NCBI RefSeq assembly: GCF_012220205.1
Contig: NZ_CP047225.1
Coordinates: 1-64,000, forward strand
Reading direction: 5' to 3'
DNA length: 64,000 nucleotides
DNA from: Mycoplasmopsis gallinacea
GTDB taxonomy: Bacteria; Bacillota_I; Bacilli_A; Mycoplasmatales; Metamycoplasmataceae
The number at the start of each line of letters is the position of its first letter. Position 1 is the stretch's first letter. Below, one piece after another: positions 39,927 through 51,551 of the stretch. The notes below the pieces were generated by a model. That model was not told the origin of the DNA. It did not search any database and saw only the letters and a program-made list of their open reading frames with translations. The translations under genes and the position numbers were made by a program.

Positions 39927-41063
39927 ATGAGAAAATTATTTTCAAGTGAATCAGTGGGTAAAGGGCACCCAGATAAAGTTTGTGATCAACTTTCAGATGC
40001 TATTTTAGATGCTTATTTAGCTCTTGATCCACATGCTAAAGTCGCTGTTGAAGCTATGGCTAGTGGACATAACATTTTCATTGCTGGTGAAGTTGGGTCA
40101 ATTGTTGATATCGATGTTATTGAAATTTGTAAAAACATTTTAAAACGTTTAGGATATTACTCACACAAAACTAGCTTTATTGTTGATATTAAAACTCAAA
40201 GTCCTGACATTGCTCAAGGTGTTAATTTAGATAAAGAAATTGGGGCTGGAGACCAAGGGATTATGTTTGGTTATGCAACAAATGAAACACCTCAATACAT
40301 GCCTCTTGCTATTACTCTTGCGCATCAACTTGTTCGTCGTGCTGAAGAATTAAGAGTAAGCGGAGAATTTAAATGAGCTAAAGCTGATATGAAAAGTCAA
40401 GTAACTCTTGATTATACAGATCCAAAAAATGTAACTGCTGATACAGTTTTAATTAGTATTCAACATGATGAAAAATTCAATGAACAAGAATTTAAACAAT
40501 TCATTAAAGATAATATTATTAAGTTTGTTTTTGACAAATATAACTTAGAAGTTCCTTCAAAAATTTTAATTAACCCAACAGGTAAATTTGTTATCGGAGG
40601 ACCTTCAAGTGATACTGGGTTAACAGGTAGAAAAATTATTGTTGATACTTACGGTGGAGCATCAAGACATGGTGGTGGTGCTTTCTCAGGAAAAGATGCA
40701 ACTAAAGTGGATCGTTCAGCAGCTTATGCAGCAAGATGAATTGCTAAAAACGTAGTAGCTGCAAATCTTGCAGATAGAGTTGAAATTCAAGTAGCTTACG
40801 CAATTGGAGTGGCTCAACCAGTTTCAATTATGGTCGAAACATTTGGAACAAATAAAGTTAATAATAGCATCATTGAACAAGCAATTCAAAACATTTTTGA
40901 TCTTTCACCAAAAGGAATTATTGATGCGCTTGATTTACGTAAACCAATTTACCAAAAAACTGCATACTATGGACACTTTGGTAGAGATGATTTAGACTTT
41001 ACTTGAGAAAGATTAGACAAAGTTGAAGAACTTAAAAAAGAAGTTGCTAAATTAAGCAAATAA
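39927..41063 (+). CDS. metK: S-adenosylmethionine synthetase
   Basis: 378 residues. It makes SAM from methionine and ATP. Motifs: [20 protein letters not shown] at the start, [27 protein letters not shown] and the Lys/Asp active-site block [19 protein letters not shown]. Start chosen at the ATG at 39927, preceded by AGAGAGG; an in-frame ATG at 39786 lies inside the riboswitch and its translation is not protein-like. Controlled by the leader element. Confidence 0.97.
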
Positions 41064-41122
41064 TTTCCATTTTTCTTTAAAATTTAATTATTAAATTGAT
41101 TAAATAAAGAAATGAGAAAAAT

Positions 41123-42100
41123 ATGTATAAAAGTAAATTATCAGTTAAAGAGACTCAATTAGCAATTCAAGATTTAAAATACAACTTTTCAAAGAATTTT
41201 GCTAAAGCATTAAATCTTGTTAGAGTTTCTGCTCCTCTTTTTGTCCGTAGCACAACTAAAATTAATGACGGATTAAACGGAGAAACTCCTGTTACTTTCT
41301 CACCAGCTCAAATTGATGAAACATTAGAAATTGTTCACTCTCTTGCTAAATGAAAAAGAGAAGCGCTTTACAAATATCATTTCAATGTTTATGAAGGAAT
41401 TTGAACTGATATGAATGCTATTAGACAACAAGAAAATATTGATTATAAGCATTCATATTATGTTGATCAATGAGACTGAGAATTAATTATTAAAAGAGAG
41501 GATCGTAATTTAGATTTTCTTAAGGAAGTTGTGAAAAAAATCTACAAAACAATCCGTTTTGTAGAACACAAATTAATTTTTGACTTTCCACAATTAACTA
41601 AAAAATTACCAGAAAATATCACTTTCATTTCTGCTTTAGAACTTTATAACAAATACCCAAACCTTTCACCAGAAGAAAGAGAAAACCTTTTTGCTAAAGA
41701 AGTAAAAGCTTTCTTTGTATATACAATTGGATATCCACTTCCTGATGGTGTAAAGCATTCAGCAAGATCATTTGACTATGATGATTGAACACTTAATGGT
41801 GATTTAATTGTTTATGATCCAGTGAATGAAAAAGCTTTAGAAATTTCATCAATGGGAATTAGAGTTGATAAAGACGCTTTAACTAAGCAAATGATTTTTG
41901 ATCAAAAAGAAGATAAAGTTGCTACTTACCACAATCAAATTCTTGATGAAACTCTTCCATTTACAATTGGTGGTGGAATTGGACAAAGTAGACTTTCAAT
42001 GTTTCTTTTAGAGAAAAAACACATTGGTGAAGTTCAAGTTGGAATTTGATCAGAAGAAGTAATAAGCGAAGCTAAAAAAGAAGGAATTGAGCTACTTTAG
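41123..42100 (+). CDS. asnA: Aspartate-ammonia ligase
   Basis: 325 residues through five TGA codons. It makes asparagine from aspartate, ammonia and ATP. Class II synthetase-like core with [20 protein letters not shown] near the N terminus, [29 protein letters not shown], and the motif 3 region [17 protein letters not shown]. Normal AsnA length. It lies 60 bp after metK. Confidence 0.95.
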
Positions 42101-42112
42101 ACTCAATTTTTC
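42086..42112 (+). terminator. asnA terminator
   Basis: ATTGAG and CTCAAT form a short stem across the asnA stop codon, followed by TTTTTC. Confidence 0.55.
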
Positions 42113-42150
42113 TTTATAAAATTCAAAAATTAAATTAGTATAATAAAAAT

Positions 42151-43038
42151 ATGAATAACATTGTTAAAAATAAGAAAAACGCACACTTTTTCAAAAAACC
42201 GTTTGTTCAACTTCATGATACCTTTACTAATTCAGACATTAAATTGCATGATTTTATCAATTCATATGACAAAGAAATCTTTGATCTTTCACAAAAAGAA
42301 CTTGCTCGTTATTCAAATGTAAGTGAAGGGAGCGTTTCTAGATTTGTTAATAAAATCGGATTTAAAAGCTACCGTGAATTTATAGCTCATATTAACTTAG
42401 TAATTAAAGATTTTTATACCAATTACTTAAAGAATAATATTGAGAATTTAAACCAAATTACTCGCAGGGAAGAAATACTTTTAAGTCATAATTTTGCGGT
42501 TAATAGTATTGTTAATGATAAAACTTACGCTTCAATTGAATATGCTGCAGAGCTTCTTTATAAAGCTGAAAAAGTATTTATTTTAACAAGCAATGAAGAT
42601 AAAGTGATTAGTTCTGAATTTGCTTATTTACTCCAAAAAGTAGGAAAACACGTTATTTATTCAAGTGATTTTGACATCTTTTTACCCCTTCTTGCTAATG
42701 CGAGCAAAAATGATGTTGCTGTTTGTTTTTCTGATGTTATTGACTCATTACAAATTCAATTTATCTCTAAATATTTACTTAAAAATGGAGCTAAATTAAT
42801 CACTTTATCAAGTGATAATGTTCTTCCTGAAGATGTTCGGGTAGCAACTAAAATTATTTATTCAAAAATTCAAAATCCTATTAATAAAATTTATTTTAGC
42901 AACAAAGCATCACAATTATTAATTGCTGAGTTGCTTTTTGATGCACTGGTTTCAATTGATAGCGATATTGAAAAAAAATACAAAAAGTCAAAAGATATGC
43001 ATTCATTATGAATCGATTTTATAAACCTAAAAAAATAA
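42151..43038 (+). CDS. MurR/RpiR family transcriptional regulator
   Basis: 295 residues. N-terminal helix-turn-helix (about 35-80: LSQKELARYSNVSEGSVSRF, then VNKIGFKSYREF) and a C-terminal SIS domain (about 120-250: KVFILTSNEDKVISSEFAYL), which binds phosphosugars in this family. Such regulators control sugar-phosphate or amino-sugar genes. Downstream are two palindromic sites and a HAD phosphatase gene, plausible targets. Confidence 0.88.
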
Positions 43039-43102
43039 TTAAACCCTTATTCGAAATATTGAAATTGGTATTTCGAATTTTAATTTAATCTCTTACAAAA
43101 AA

Positions 43103-43121
43103 GTGTCAAAAGTGTTGACAC
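43103..43121. promoter_or_regulatory. Palindromic operator site 1
   Basis: GTGTCAAAAGTGTTGACAC, a 19-bp near-perfect palindrome. It contains TTGACA, which could be a -35 box. It begins 65 bp after the stop of the RpiR regulator gene. Confidence 0.65.
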
Positions 43122-43255
43122 AATTTGTTTTATTCAAACTTATTTCCAAGTTGCAAGACAAAAATTTATAAATATGCCTATAAATAAGAAGTTTTGGTAA
43201 ATTTGCACTAGCCTATTACAATGATAGAATATGGTTTATTTGCAAAATTCAAAAA

Positions 43256-43274
43256 GTGTCAACAGTGTTGACAC
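43256..43274. promoter_or_regulatory. Palindromic operator site 2
   Basis: GTGTCAACAGTGTTGACAC, a perfect palindrome apart from its central base and differing from site 1 at one base. The centres are 153 bp apart. It also contains TTGACA and lies about 170 bp before the HAD gene. Confidence 0.7.
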
Positions 43275-43363
43275 AATTCAAATTTATATGTTTTTAGTTG
43301 CTATTTAACTCTCGCCCGGATGTGGAACAATTTCCTTTTAAAACAAATAGGCCTAAAAAATAG

Positions 43364-43369
43364 TATAAT
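43364..43369 (+). promoter_or_regulatory. -10 box of the HAD-rnhC unit
   Basis: TATAAT, 71 bp before the ATG of the HAD gene; no clear -35. The 43275-43360 stretch holds no other feature I can name apart from an isolated GC-rich patch (CTCTCGCCCGGATG). Confidence 0.5.
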
Positions 43370-43440
43370 TTAAATAAGCACTTTCAATTGAAATTGCTTA
43401 TTTTTTAAAATAGAGAGCAATTTAATTAAAGGAGTACATA

Positions 43441-44346
43441 ATGGAAAAAGAAAGATATCTTTTTGCAATTGATCTTGACGGAACTACTTTGCGTTCAAGT
43501 CAAACCGGTGAAATTCACGATACAACAGTAAATGCAATTAAAAGAGCAACAGCTGAAGGACATATTGTTTGTATTTTAACTGGTAGACCTTGAAGAAGTA
43601 CTAAATTTATTTATGATGAACTTGGGCTTAAAACTATCGTAAGTAACTACAATGGAGCTCACATTCACCACCCTTATGAATATGAGTTCATTCCATACAT
43701 TAAATATTTAAACTTAAATGAAGCATTATATATTCTTGGGGATGAAAAAGTTCAAGCAGAACTTACAAATATCGCTATTGAAGGACCTGACTGAGTACAA
43801 CTTCAACACCGTGATCCAAATTTAGAAAAAGTGTTTGGATTTGAAAATACACCTAAATTTAAAGAAGGACTTGATTTTCACAAGCTCCCCCTTATGCCTA
43901 CAGGAATCATTTTTGACGTTAAACAAACAACAGATGTTGAAAAACTTAGAAAATACCTTAAAGCTCGTTATGGAGATTTAGCTGAATTTTCATATTGATC
44001 AAAAGGCGAAGGGCTTTCACCAGTATTTGACATGACTAACATTACAGCTAATAAAGGTAAAGCTTTGAGTATGCTTATTAGATATTACGATATCAAAGTT
44101 GAAAACACAGTTGCTATTGGTGATGGATTTAATGATGTTCCAATGTTTAAAGTGGCTAACGTTTCAGTGGCTATGGCTAATGCAACAAAAGAAGTTAAAA
44201 AATATGCTAGTGTTAAAATAAGTAAAACTAACAAAGAAGGTGGAGTGGGTTGATATATTAATAAGTTTCTAGATAACCCAGAAGCTGAAATTAATAAAAG
44301 TAGCATTTTTAAACAAAAATTATCTAAATCAGTAGAAATTGAATAA
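43441..44346 (+). CDS. Cof-type HAD-IIB phosphatase
   Basis: 301 residues. HAD motif I FAIDLDGTTL, motif II LTGRP, motif III Lys in TNITANKGKAL, and motif IV GDGFNDVPMF place it in the Cof/IIB group, which removes phosphate from sugar phosphates, FMN or pyridoxal phosphate. AAAGGAGT precedes the ATG. Its stop and the start of rnhC overlap as TAATG. The operators upstream and the neighbouring RpiR regulator suggest a sugar phosphate substrate. Confidence 0.9.
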
Positions 44347-45044
44347 TGAAATATTTTGACAATCTTAATCACCTAAATTTAGCTACTAGAAATGTAGTAG
44401 GAGTAGATGAAACTGGAGTAGGCGATTATTTTACGCCGCTAATTGCTGCAGCAGCATTTTTACCTAACCATTTAACTGAGTGAGCTAAAAAAATTGGTGT
44501 TAAAGATTCAAAGAAACTATCACAAAAACAAATAAATGAAATTGCTCCTATTTTAATTAATACCATTCCACATTCTGTATATACACTTACACAAAGTGGT
44601 TATAACTCTTTAAGTAAGGTTTATAACGCTAATGAAATGAAGTTTTTTGCACATCAAAAAGCTATCAATTTGCTCGTTGATCGTTATAACCTTAGAGTTA
44701 ATCATGATATTGATTTAATTATCATTGATCAATATTCAACAACTAATTCAATTCTTAAATATGATAATAAGATCTTAAAATTAAACAATTGAGCTAAGCT
44801 GCAAGATTATGAAATTGACACTTTACTTATTAATAAAGCAGAAGAAGTTCATCTTTCTGTAGCTTGTGCTTCAATTATTGCTCGCTACACATTAAATTTA
44901 AAAATGCAAGAGCAATCTCAAAAATGAAACTTTAACTTTCCTCTTGGAGCTTCTTCTAAAACTAAAGAAGCTGTCAGTGAATTTACCTTAAAATTTGGTG
45001 AGAAAGCTCTTGGAGAGGTTGCAAAACTTAATTTTAAAAAATAA
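44346..45044 (+). CDS. rnhC: Ribonuclease HIII
   Basis: 232 residues. It cuts the RNA of RNA-DNA hybrids. GVDETGVGDYFTPL is the HIII version of the type 2 RNase H motif (HII has G.DE.GRG), followed by IKDSKKLS-like GVKDSKKLSQ, IIIDQYS and VACASIIAR. The N-terminal TBP-like domain of longer HIII enzymes (about 300 residues) is missing, so this is a short form. Translationally coupled to the HAD gene. Confidence 0.88.
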
Positions 45045-45073
45045 TCTAGGCCTGTTAACCTAGATTATTTTTT
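45040..45073. terminator. Bidirectional terminator between rnhC and apt
   Basis: AATAATCTAGG and CCTAGATTATT form an 11-bp perfect stem with an 8-nt loop and flanking A and T runs. It overlaps both convergent stop codons. Confidence 0.9.
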
Positions 45074-45584
45074 AAACTTCAATTAAAGAAATAACTTCTG
45101 TTTCCTTACCTAAAAGTTCACGACCTTTAAGTTCTTTAAGTTCTAATAAAACAATGATTTTTGAAACAATTGCACCTTGAGATTCAAGCAGTTTAATAAT
45201 TGCTTTAGTTGTTCCACCAGTTGCAAGAACATCATCTACAATAGCTACTTTTTGCCCTTTTTGGATAAATCCTTTTTGGATTTCCAAAATGTTGCTTCCG
45301 TATTCTAAATCATAATTCATTGAGATAACTTCACCAGGAAGTTTATGTGGTTTTCTCACCATTAAAAATGGTTTTTTTAATTGAGCAGCTGTAGGAGTAC
45401 CAAATAAGAATCCACGAGCATCTGGTCCTACAATTACATCAACATCCTTACAATGACTTGCAATTTGGTCAATTGTATAACTAAGTGCTTCCCCATTTGC
45501 AAGGAGTGGAGAAATATCTTTGAATAAAATTCCTGGTTTTGGAAAATCTTTTACATCTCTAATTAATTTTTTAATATCCATCAT
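45072..45584 (-). CDS. apt: Adenine phosphoribosyltransferase
   Basis: 170 residues. It salvages adenine to AMP using PRPP. Motifs: DFPKPGILFKDISPLL, VDVIVGPDARGFLFG, the PRPP loop VAIVDDVLATGGTT, and LLELKELKGRELL. Two adjacent ATG codons begin the frame; AGAAGG sits 4-7 bp upstream. It lies 7 bp after infB and is probably the last gene of that operon. Confidence 0.96.
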   Translation of the reverse strand: MMDIKKLIRDVKDFPKPGILFKDISPLLANGEALSYTIDQIASHCKDVDVIVGPDARGFLFGTPTAAQLKKPFLMVRKPHKLPGEVISMNYDLEYGSNILEIQKGFIQKGQKVAIVDDVLATGGTTKAIIKLLESQGAIVSKIIVLLELKELKGRELLGKETEVISLIEV

Positions 45585-45591
45585 TTACCTT

Positions 45592-47391
45592 CTAATTTAC
45601 ACGTACATCTTCATAAAATTCTAGTAAATCATCTTCTTCAATGTCATTAAATCCTTTAATATGACATCCAAAGTCTTTACCTTTAACAACTTCTTTAGCA
45701 TCATTAAGTTCACGTTTAAGTGAGTCAAGCACACCTTCATGAATCATTTTGCCCTTGCGGTAAACTTTAACTTTTGAACCAGCTTTAACTACACCAGTAT
45801 CTTGAAGACACCCTGCAATTTTTCCAACTTTTGAGTAGAAAAATACTTTAATAATGTGAGCTTCACCAATTTTTCTTTCTTCATAAACTGGAGCTTTTTC
45901 TCCATCAAGCGTAGTTTGAATATCATCTACAATTTTGTAAATAACGTCATGAGCAATTAATTGCACACCTTGGTTTAAAGCATTTTGCTTAATTGCAGGT
46001 TGCAATTTTAAGTTAAATGCAAAAATAACTGCATTAGAAGCTTGAGCTAAAAGTAAATCACTTCCGTTAACATCACCAGCTGCAGCTGAAATAACATTAA
46101 CCATAGCTTCATCATTTTCAAGTCCATGAATTTGACCTTTAATAGCTTCACTAGTTCCATGAACGTCAGATTTAATAATTACATTAATAACTTTTTTACC
46201 TGAGTTGTTCATGTTTGCACGTGAGTTCATTGAGTTAATTTTGTCAAATTGTTCTTTTTGACTAGCAAGTCTTTTAGCTAATTTTTCATCAGACATACCA
46301 ATAAAACGATCACCAGCATTTGGAGCATAATTTAAACCACTAATTCTAGCAGGTGCTCCTGGTTCAACTTTTTCAAGGGTATTTCCATAGCTATCTTGAA
46401 TTGATCTAACACGACCATATTTAGAACCAGCAAGTAAGAAATCACCTTTCATTAAGGTTCCATTTTCTACAATAATGGTAGAAACTGAACCAACTCCACG
46501 ATCAATTTTTGATTCAATAACTGTACCAATTGGGTATCTTGAAGGGTTAGCTTTTAAATCTAAAAGTTCGCTAAGAAGCATAATGGCATCAAAAAGCTCA
46601 TTAAGACCTTCACCTTTAAGTGCAGATCCATAAACAATTTGTGTATCACCACCATATTCTTCAATAACAACTTCGTTTTCAGCAAGTTCCCCTTTAATTC
46701 TATCTAAGTCTTTATTTGGTTTATCCATTTTATTAACAAAGACAATAATTGGAACATTGGCTGCTTTAGCATGTGAAATAGCTTCCTTAGTTTGAGGCAT
46801 AACTCCATCATCAGCTGCCACTACTAAAATAACAATATCAGTTACTTTAGCACCTCTAGCACGCATCATTGTAAAAGCTTCATGCCCTGGAGTATCAATA
46901 AAGGTAATCTTATTTCCTTTATGCTTGATTTGATATGCTCCAGTATGCTGGGTAATTCCGCTGCTTTCACTAGCTACAATATTTGAATTTCTAATTTTGT
47001 CAATCAGAGTTGTTTTTCCGTGGTCAACGTGTCCCATAACAGTAATAATTGGTGCTCTTTTGACCAAGTTTTTTTCATCATCGATAATTACAAGCTCATC
47101 TAAAAAGTTTGTACCATCAACATTGGTTTCCTTTTTAAAATCAAATCCATATTCTAAGCAAAGCTCAGCAATTTCCTCTTCTTCCAAAATTTGGTTCAAG
47201 GTATACATTTGACCTTTTAAAAAGAATTTTTTAATAATTTCATTAGCGTTAATTTTGGTTTTTTCAGCAAAGTCACTAATTGATAGTTTTCCAGTAAATG
47301 TAAAAACTCCATCTTTAAGTTCTGTTTTAGTTGTAGATAGTTGTTCTTTAACATCCTGTACGTTACTAATTCTTGTATTTTTCTTGCTCAT
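45592..47391 (-). CDS. infB: Translation initiation factor IF-2
   Basis: 599 residues, the short mollicute form lacking the long N-terminal extension. It brings initiator tRNA to the 30S subunit. GTPase motifs [16 protein letters not shown] and NKMDK, then domains II-IV with [19 protein letters not shown] near the end. AGGAGGT precedes the ATG. Its first codons overlap the end of the rnpM gene by 26 bp. Confidence 0.97.
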   Translation of the reverse strand: MSKKNTRISNVQDVKEQLSTTKTELKDGVFTFTGKLSISDFAEKTKINANEIIKKFFLKGQMYTLNQILEEEEIAELCLEYGFDFKKETNVDGTNFLDELVIIDDEKNLVKRAPIITVMGHVDHGKTTLIDKIRNSNIVASESSGITQHTGAYQIKHKGNKITFIDTPGHEAFTMMRARGAKVTDIVILVVAADDGVMPQTKEAISHAKAANVPIIVFVNKMDKPNKDLDRIKGELAENEVVIEEYGGDTQIVYGSALKGEGLNELFDAIMLLSELLDLKANPSRYPIGTVIESKIDRGVGSVSTIIVENGTLMKGDFLLAGSKYGRVRSIQDSYGNTLEKVEPGAPARISGLNYAPNAGDRFIGMSDEKLAKRLASQKEQFDKINSMNSRANMNNSGKKVINVIIKSDVHGTSEAIKGQIHGLENDEAMVNVISAAAGDVNGSDLLLAQASNAVIFAFNLKLQPAIKQNALNQGVQLIAHDVIYKIVDDIQTTLDGEKAPVYEERKIGEAHIIKVFFYSKVGKIAGCLQDTGVVKAGSKVKVYRKGKMIHEGVLDSLKRELNDAKEVVKGKDFGCHIKGFNDIEEDDLLEFYEDVRVN

Positions 47392-47668
47392 TTAGTACCT
47401 CCTGAATGATTGTGTCTATTTTGTCATATGTCTCTTTTGAAACATTTGTGCGAAAAGCACAGTTTAAGGCTTTGGTTTTTTTAGCTTTAGCTCAATTTTC
47501 AGCATTTAAAAGCATATAGCAACCACGCCCTTTTAAAGTGCGATCTAAATCTAGATTCACTTCATTTTTACTTTTGTTGTAATCAAAACGAATTAAAAGT
47601 TCATGATTAACGATCTCGTTTGTGATAATGCATTTACGGGTGTATGAAATTTTATTCATCTCATTCAT
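47366..47668 (-). CDS. rnpM: YlxR/RnpM (DUF448) RNA-binding protein
   Basis: 100 residues, counted from the ATG at 47668 with AAGGG about 11 bp upstream; a second in-frame ATG at 47659 would give 97. Family signature YTRKCIITNEI near the start, LKGRGCYMLLN in the middle, and Lys-rich NCAFRTNVSKE. Always found between nusA and infB; in Bacillus it binds RNase P RNA. It overlaps nusA by 17 bp and infB by 26 bp. It reads through one TGA. Confidence 0.9.
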
Positions 47669-49331
47669 CTTCGAATTCCCTTAAGTCTAAATTTCCATCT
47701 AAACCGTAGTTAGCTAAATCATTATCAACTTTGAAACCTTTAAGTTCAACTTTAGCTTTCTTGTATTTTTCAACAGGTTTTTTAGCGGTAGGAGCTTCTT
47801 GTGCTGTTTCTGCTTTAGCTTCAGTTTCTTCTTCTTCTTTGGTAAGTAATTCTTCAAAGTCAATTTGTTCAATGAAATCGTATTCATCTTCGTCTTCAAC
47901 TTCAATTTGAATGTTTTCTGGACTAAATCAGTTTTCGATTTCATTTTCATTTAATTTAGTTTGAGCTTTTGGTTTAGCTTTTACTTCTTTTACTGGCTCA
48001 TTTACAAGTTCATCAGTGAAACTTTCCATGAAGTTTTGAACATCAGCTTTGAAATCTTGAAGATCAATTTCGATGTTGTCAAAGTATTGTGAACGAGCTT
48101 TTTTAGTTCTATCATTTTTAGCAGTTGCTTTAAATAATGGTTTTTCATACATATTGCTTTTATTAAATTCAATTCCATCTTTAATAGCATCTTCAGTGCT
48201 TTTAACTTCAATTTTTGCACCTACAAGTTTAGCAGCAAGGTTGATGTTATTTCCTTCACGTCCAATTGCTGATACTACTTCTTCTGGTTGCACAATTGCA
48301 AGATATGTATTTGTTCCTTTTTGGTAAAGTACGTCAATTACTTTAGCTGGTGATAAAGCATACTTAATGTATTCTTCTTTGTTATCACTATAACGCACGA
48401 TATCAATTTTTTCACCATTAAGTGATTGTGACACAGCTAAAATACGTCTTGCACCTTCACCGAAAATCGATGAAATAACGTCATAATCAAAGCTTCTTTC
48501 AGGATTTGGTTGCACCGCAATTTTAGATTTAATACCAACATTTCTTTGGATTTTAACAATTAAAATATCTCCATTAGCAATTTCAGGAATTTCTCTTTTA
48601 ATTGCATCTTCAATTTCTTTTGGAGAAATCATTGTTACTTCACAAATACTTAATTTGTTTTCTAAATTGATGTTTTCTAAGTAAACATCAATGTAGCTTC
48701 CAAGTTCCATTTTTGATTTTGTGTTAACTTTGTTTTTGAATAAAAATGCTGTTACACCATCTTCAAATTCAAGGTTAAATGAACCATTTTTGTATTTTGA
48801 AAGAATTTTTGCACTAAGTTTTGAACCAATAAGATCTTTGTAAGCTTCATAAGTTTTTAACTTAATTTGAGCTCTTAAAGACATATTAAATCCACTCATA
48901 ATTGCATTTCTACTTTTTTCAGGAAGTGCTTCAAGTGAAAATTTAATAGAAACAACATCATCAACTTCTAATTTTTTCCCGTAAAGATCACGAGCTTCTG
49001 AAAGTTTAATAAATGAAATTCTAGTAGGATCAAGTTCGAATGCTTCATCACCATTAATTTTTTCTTCATCGTCAAATTCATATGAATCTTCAACTACTGA
49101 ACCATTAACATTGTAAATGTAAACTTTCTTGTTTTCGGCATCTTCTACTAATTGAACTTCAACTTCAGGGTCGATGTTTTTAGCAATTGTTTTGTTAATT
49201 TCTGATTCGAAAATTTCTAAAATTTCCTTAAATTCTAATTTGTTGTTTCTTGCAAACCCTTCAATTACTTGATAAAATTCTGAATCTCTATTTGGGTTTG
49301 GGTTTAATAAATCGTTTTGGATTTTACTCAT
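47652..49331 (-). CDS. nusA: Transcription factor NusA
   Basis: 559 residues. It binds RNA polymerase and RNA to control pausing and termination. N-terminal domain (about 1-150), S1 domain (SKYKNGSFNLEFEDGVTAFL), two KH domains (IFGEGARRILAVSQSLNGEK and AIGREGNNINLAAKLVGAKI), then a 150-residue acidic tail (from about 400, with EVEDEDEYDF) that is not part of the core family. The tail contains two TGA Trp codons. GAGGTATTT precedes the ATG. Confidence 0.96.
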
Positions 49332-49339
49332 AAATACCT

Positions 49340-49768
49340 CTAAAATTTAATGTATTTTTCTGCTTTAGTAATATTGCTTTTGTTTAATTTGATTTTTCTA
49401 AAGTTACCTTTATTGTTTCATCTTACTAGAATTTCATCACCTAGATCTTCTAAAATTTCCACATTGAAAACATTTTGTCCTTCAAAACTTTTATGTAAAT
49501 TAAAAGTTACCATTTGACCTATATAATTAGTTACATTGTCTAAATTAACATTTAAATCAGTCCCTTTTGAAAGCACAATAACATTTCATGAATCTTTAAA
49601 TCATGTTTGACTTTCAAGAAAATCAACAATTTTTCTCGATTGTTCAGTAACTACATCTAATGAATCAGTATTGATTGTAATTTCTAAACTACTTTCCGGA
49701 TCAAAAACCATTTTGGCATCTAAAATTAGGTCACCAAAGTGTTCATTTAAAATTTTTTTATAATCCAT
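49340..49768 (-). CDS. rimP: Ribosome maturation factor RimP
   Basis: 142 residues through three TGA codons. N-terminal alpha/beta domain (LEITINTDSLDVVTEQSRKI) and a C-terminal SH3-like domain (LEDLGDEILVRW). It helps 30S assembly in other bacteria. Recognised partly by its place directly before nusA, which is conserved. AAGAGGT precedes the ATG. Confidence 0.85.
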
Positions 49769-49791
49769 TTTTACCTCTTAAAAATATGAAA

Positions 49792-49839
49792 GAGTTGCTT
49801 GCGCAACTCCCTTAAAATATATGGAAATCTTTTTAATTA
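49792..49839 (-). promoter_or_regulatory. rimP-nusA operon promoter and leader hairpin
   Basis: TATAAT on the minus strand at 49834-49839. The predicted leader of about 58 nt contains a 7-bp perfect hairpin, GAGTTGC with GCAACTC (49792-49809), with a 4-nt loop. No T run follows at once, so it is not an obvious terminator. It may stabilise the mRNA or regulate the operon. Confidence 0.5.
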
Positions 49840-49852
49840 TAACACATAAAAA

Positions 49853-49890
49853 AATATAGAAATGAACAATCTTAATAATTCAAAATAAAT
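49853..49890. repeat. 37-bp direct repeat, left of the insertion sequence
   Basis: ATATAGAAATGAACAATCTT and the following 17 bases recur exactly at 51829-51865. The two copies bracket the insertion sequence and are probably its target duplication. Confidence 0.85.
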
Positions 49891-49979
49891 ATTAAATAGC
49901 AAACGAAATGTCACACCCTTGAGTTTTAAAATTAAAAATCTACATCTTAGATAAAATTTTAATTAATAAAGGAGTGACT

Positions 49980-51551
49980 ATGGGTGTCTTTAAAATAACA
50001 ACACATAAAAAAACGAGCTATTATGAAGAAAGAAAAGCTCAAATAATAGCAGGTATTATAAGGTTTTGAAACAAAAGAACAAACAAAGAACTTGCTAGGA
50101 TGTATCACGTCAGTGTCAGAACAATAATTAGATACAAACAAGAAATAAAACCATTTATAGAAAATGGTACTTTTAACGTTGCTCACAAAGGTAGAAAAAA
50201 TGAAAATGCACTCAAATATAATGATGAAACTATAAATAAAATTATGTGTGATTATTATGATTTTTCTGAAGAATTTTTCCCTAAAAATGCAACTATTAAT
50301 ACCGCTCCTTTTTGACTTTATTATTATGAAAAAGTAAAACAAAATTTTAATATTAGTTATTCACAAGCTTTTAGAAGAGTTAAAAAGCAAGGTTTCATTA
50401 ACATCCAAATGACAAGAAAAGGTAAAAGAGAATCTAGAAAAATTAGAAGATTGCTTAAACAAGAAATTGGTGAAAAAACTTCACTTTTCACAAGAATTGG
50501 TTCTTTAGAAATTGATGAGCGTGAGAAGAAAAGAAAAAGCGTTTATCAAGCTAAAAATATACATTTAAAATTTGGTGAAAATGTTGAATTAGATGCTTGT
50601 CAAGAAATATTTTTTGGGGATAAAAAAGTTTTCATTTACCACGCAATTGATTCAGCTACAGGTAAATTACTTGAACTTCAATGTGAAGAGCAAGAAACAA
50701 ATGTGGGTTACCAAAAGCTAATTGATAAACTCTTTAAAAAATATGGATTTCCTTCAAATATAACAACAGATCGCAGAAGAACTTTTTGAGGTTCAGAAAA
50801 AACATACACAATGTTTGAAGAGGCTTTAATCGATAGAGGAATTACTTTATTTGTGTCATCTAATCCTAAAGATAAGCCAAATGTGGAAAGATCTTTTGCT
50901 AGTGCTCAAAATTATTACCCTTATTTATTTAAAAATAAAGGTATTGATTCTATTGATGAATTAAATAAAAGAAGCGAAGAAATTATTGACGAATATAACA
51001 AACATTTTCAAAAAACAGAAGGTAATAAAGAAACCAAATTTATCAAAAATGATCATAATTCAAACATTTATGATTTTTCTTTAAGAATTAGAAGAAGAGT
51101 AAATAATGGGGTTGTTATGTATAAAAATAAAATGCTCGCCCCTTACGACGAACATAATAAAAGATTAATGTTTTTTTCACAAAACGGAAAAGATATTAAT
51201 TTATGTTTAGATGTAAACCAAAACTTGTATTTCGAAATCAATAATAAGAAATATATTGCAAAAGTTGTTGAAGAATCCGAATTAAATGAAACCGAAATTT
51301 ATGCTTTAGCTAAAGGGTGAGATATTTCTATCCCACAAGTACATGTGATTGCAAAGGCAATTGTAAATTCTAGAAAATTCACTTTAGCACAGTCACAATT
51401 AAGACATTTCCCCAACGAAATTCTTAAAAATGAAAACGCACAAAAGATAATCAAAATACTTGAAAGAAGTGAACAGATTTTGTTAAAACTTTATAACTTA
51501 CTTGAAAAAGATATAGAGTGAAAAGATAAAGTTGCATTCATTAACAACTAA
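49980..51551 (+). CDS. DDE transposase of the IS1202/ISNCY type
   Basis: 523 residues in one frame through TGA, apparently complete. N-terminal helix-turn-helix (about 33-55: KELARMYHVSVRTIIRYKQE). Integrase core with candidate DDE residues Asp in VELDACQEIF, Asp in NITTDRRRTF, and Glu in PNVERSFASA. A C-terminal beta-rich domain and a short helical tail follow. AAAGGAGTGACT precedes the ATG. No frameshift or internal stop, so the element could be active. Confidence 0.85.
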
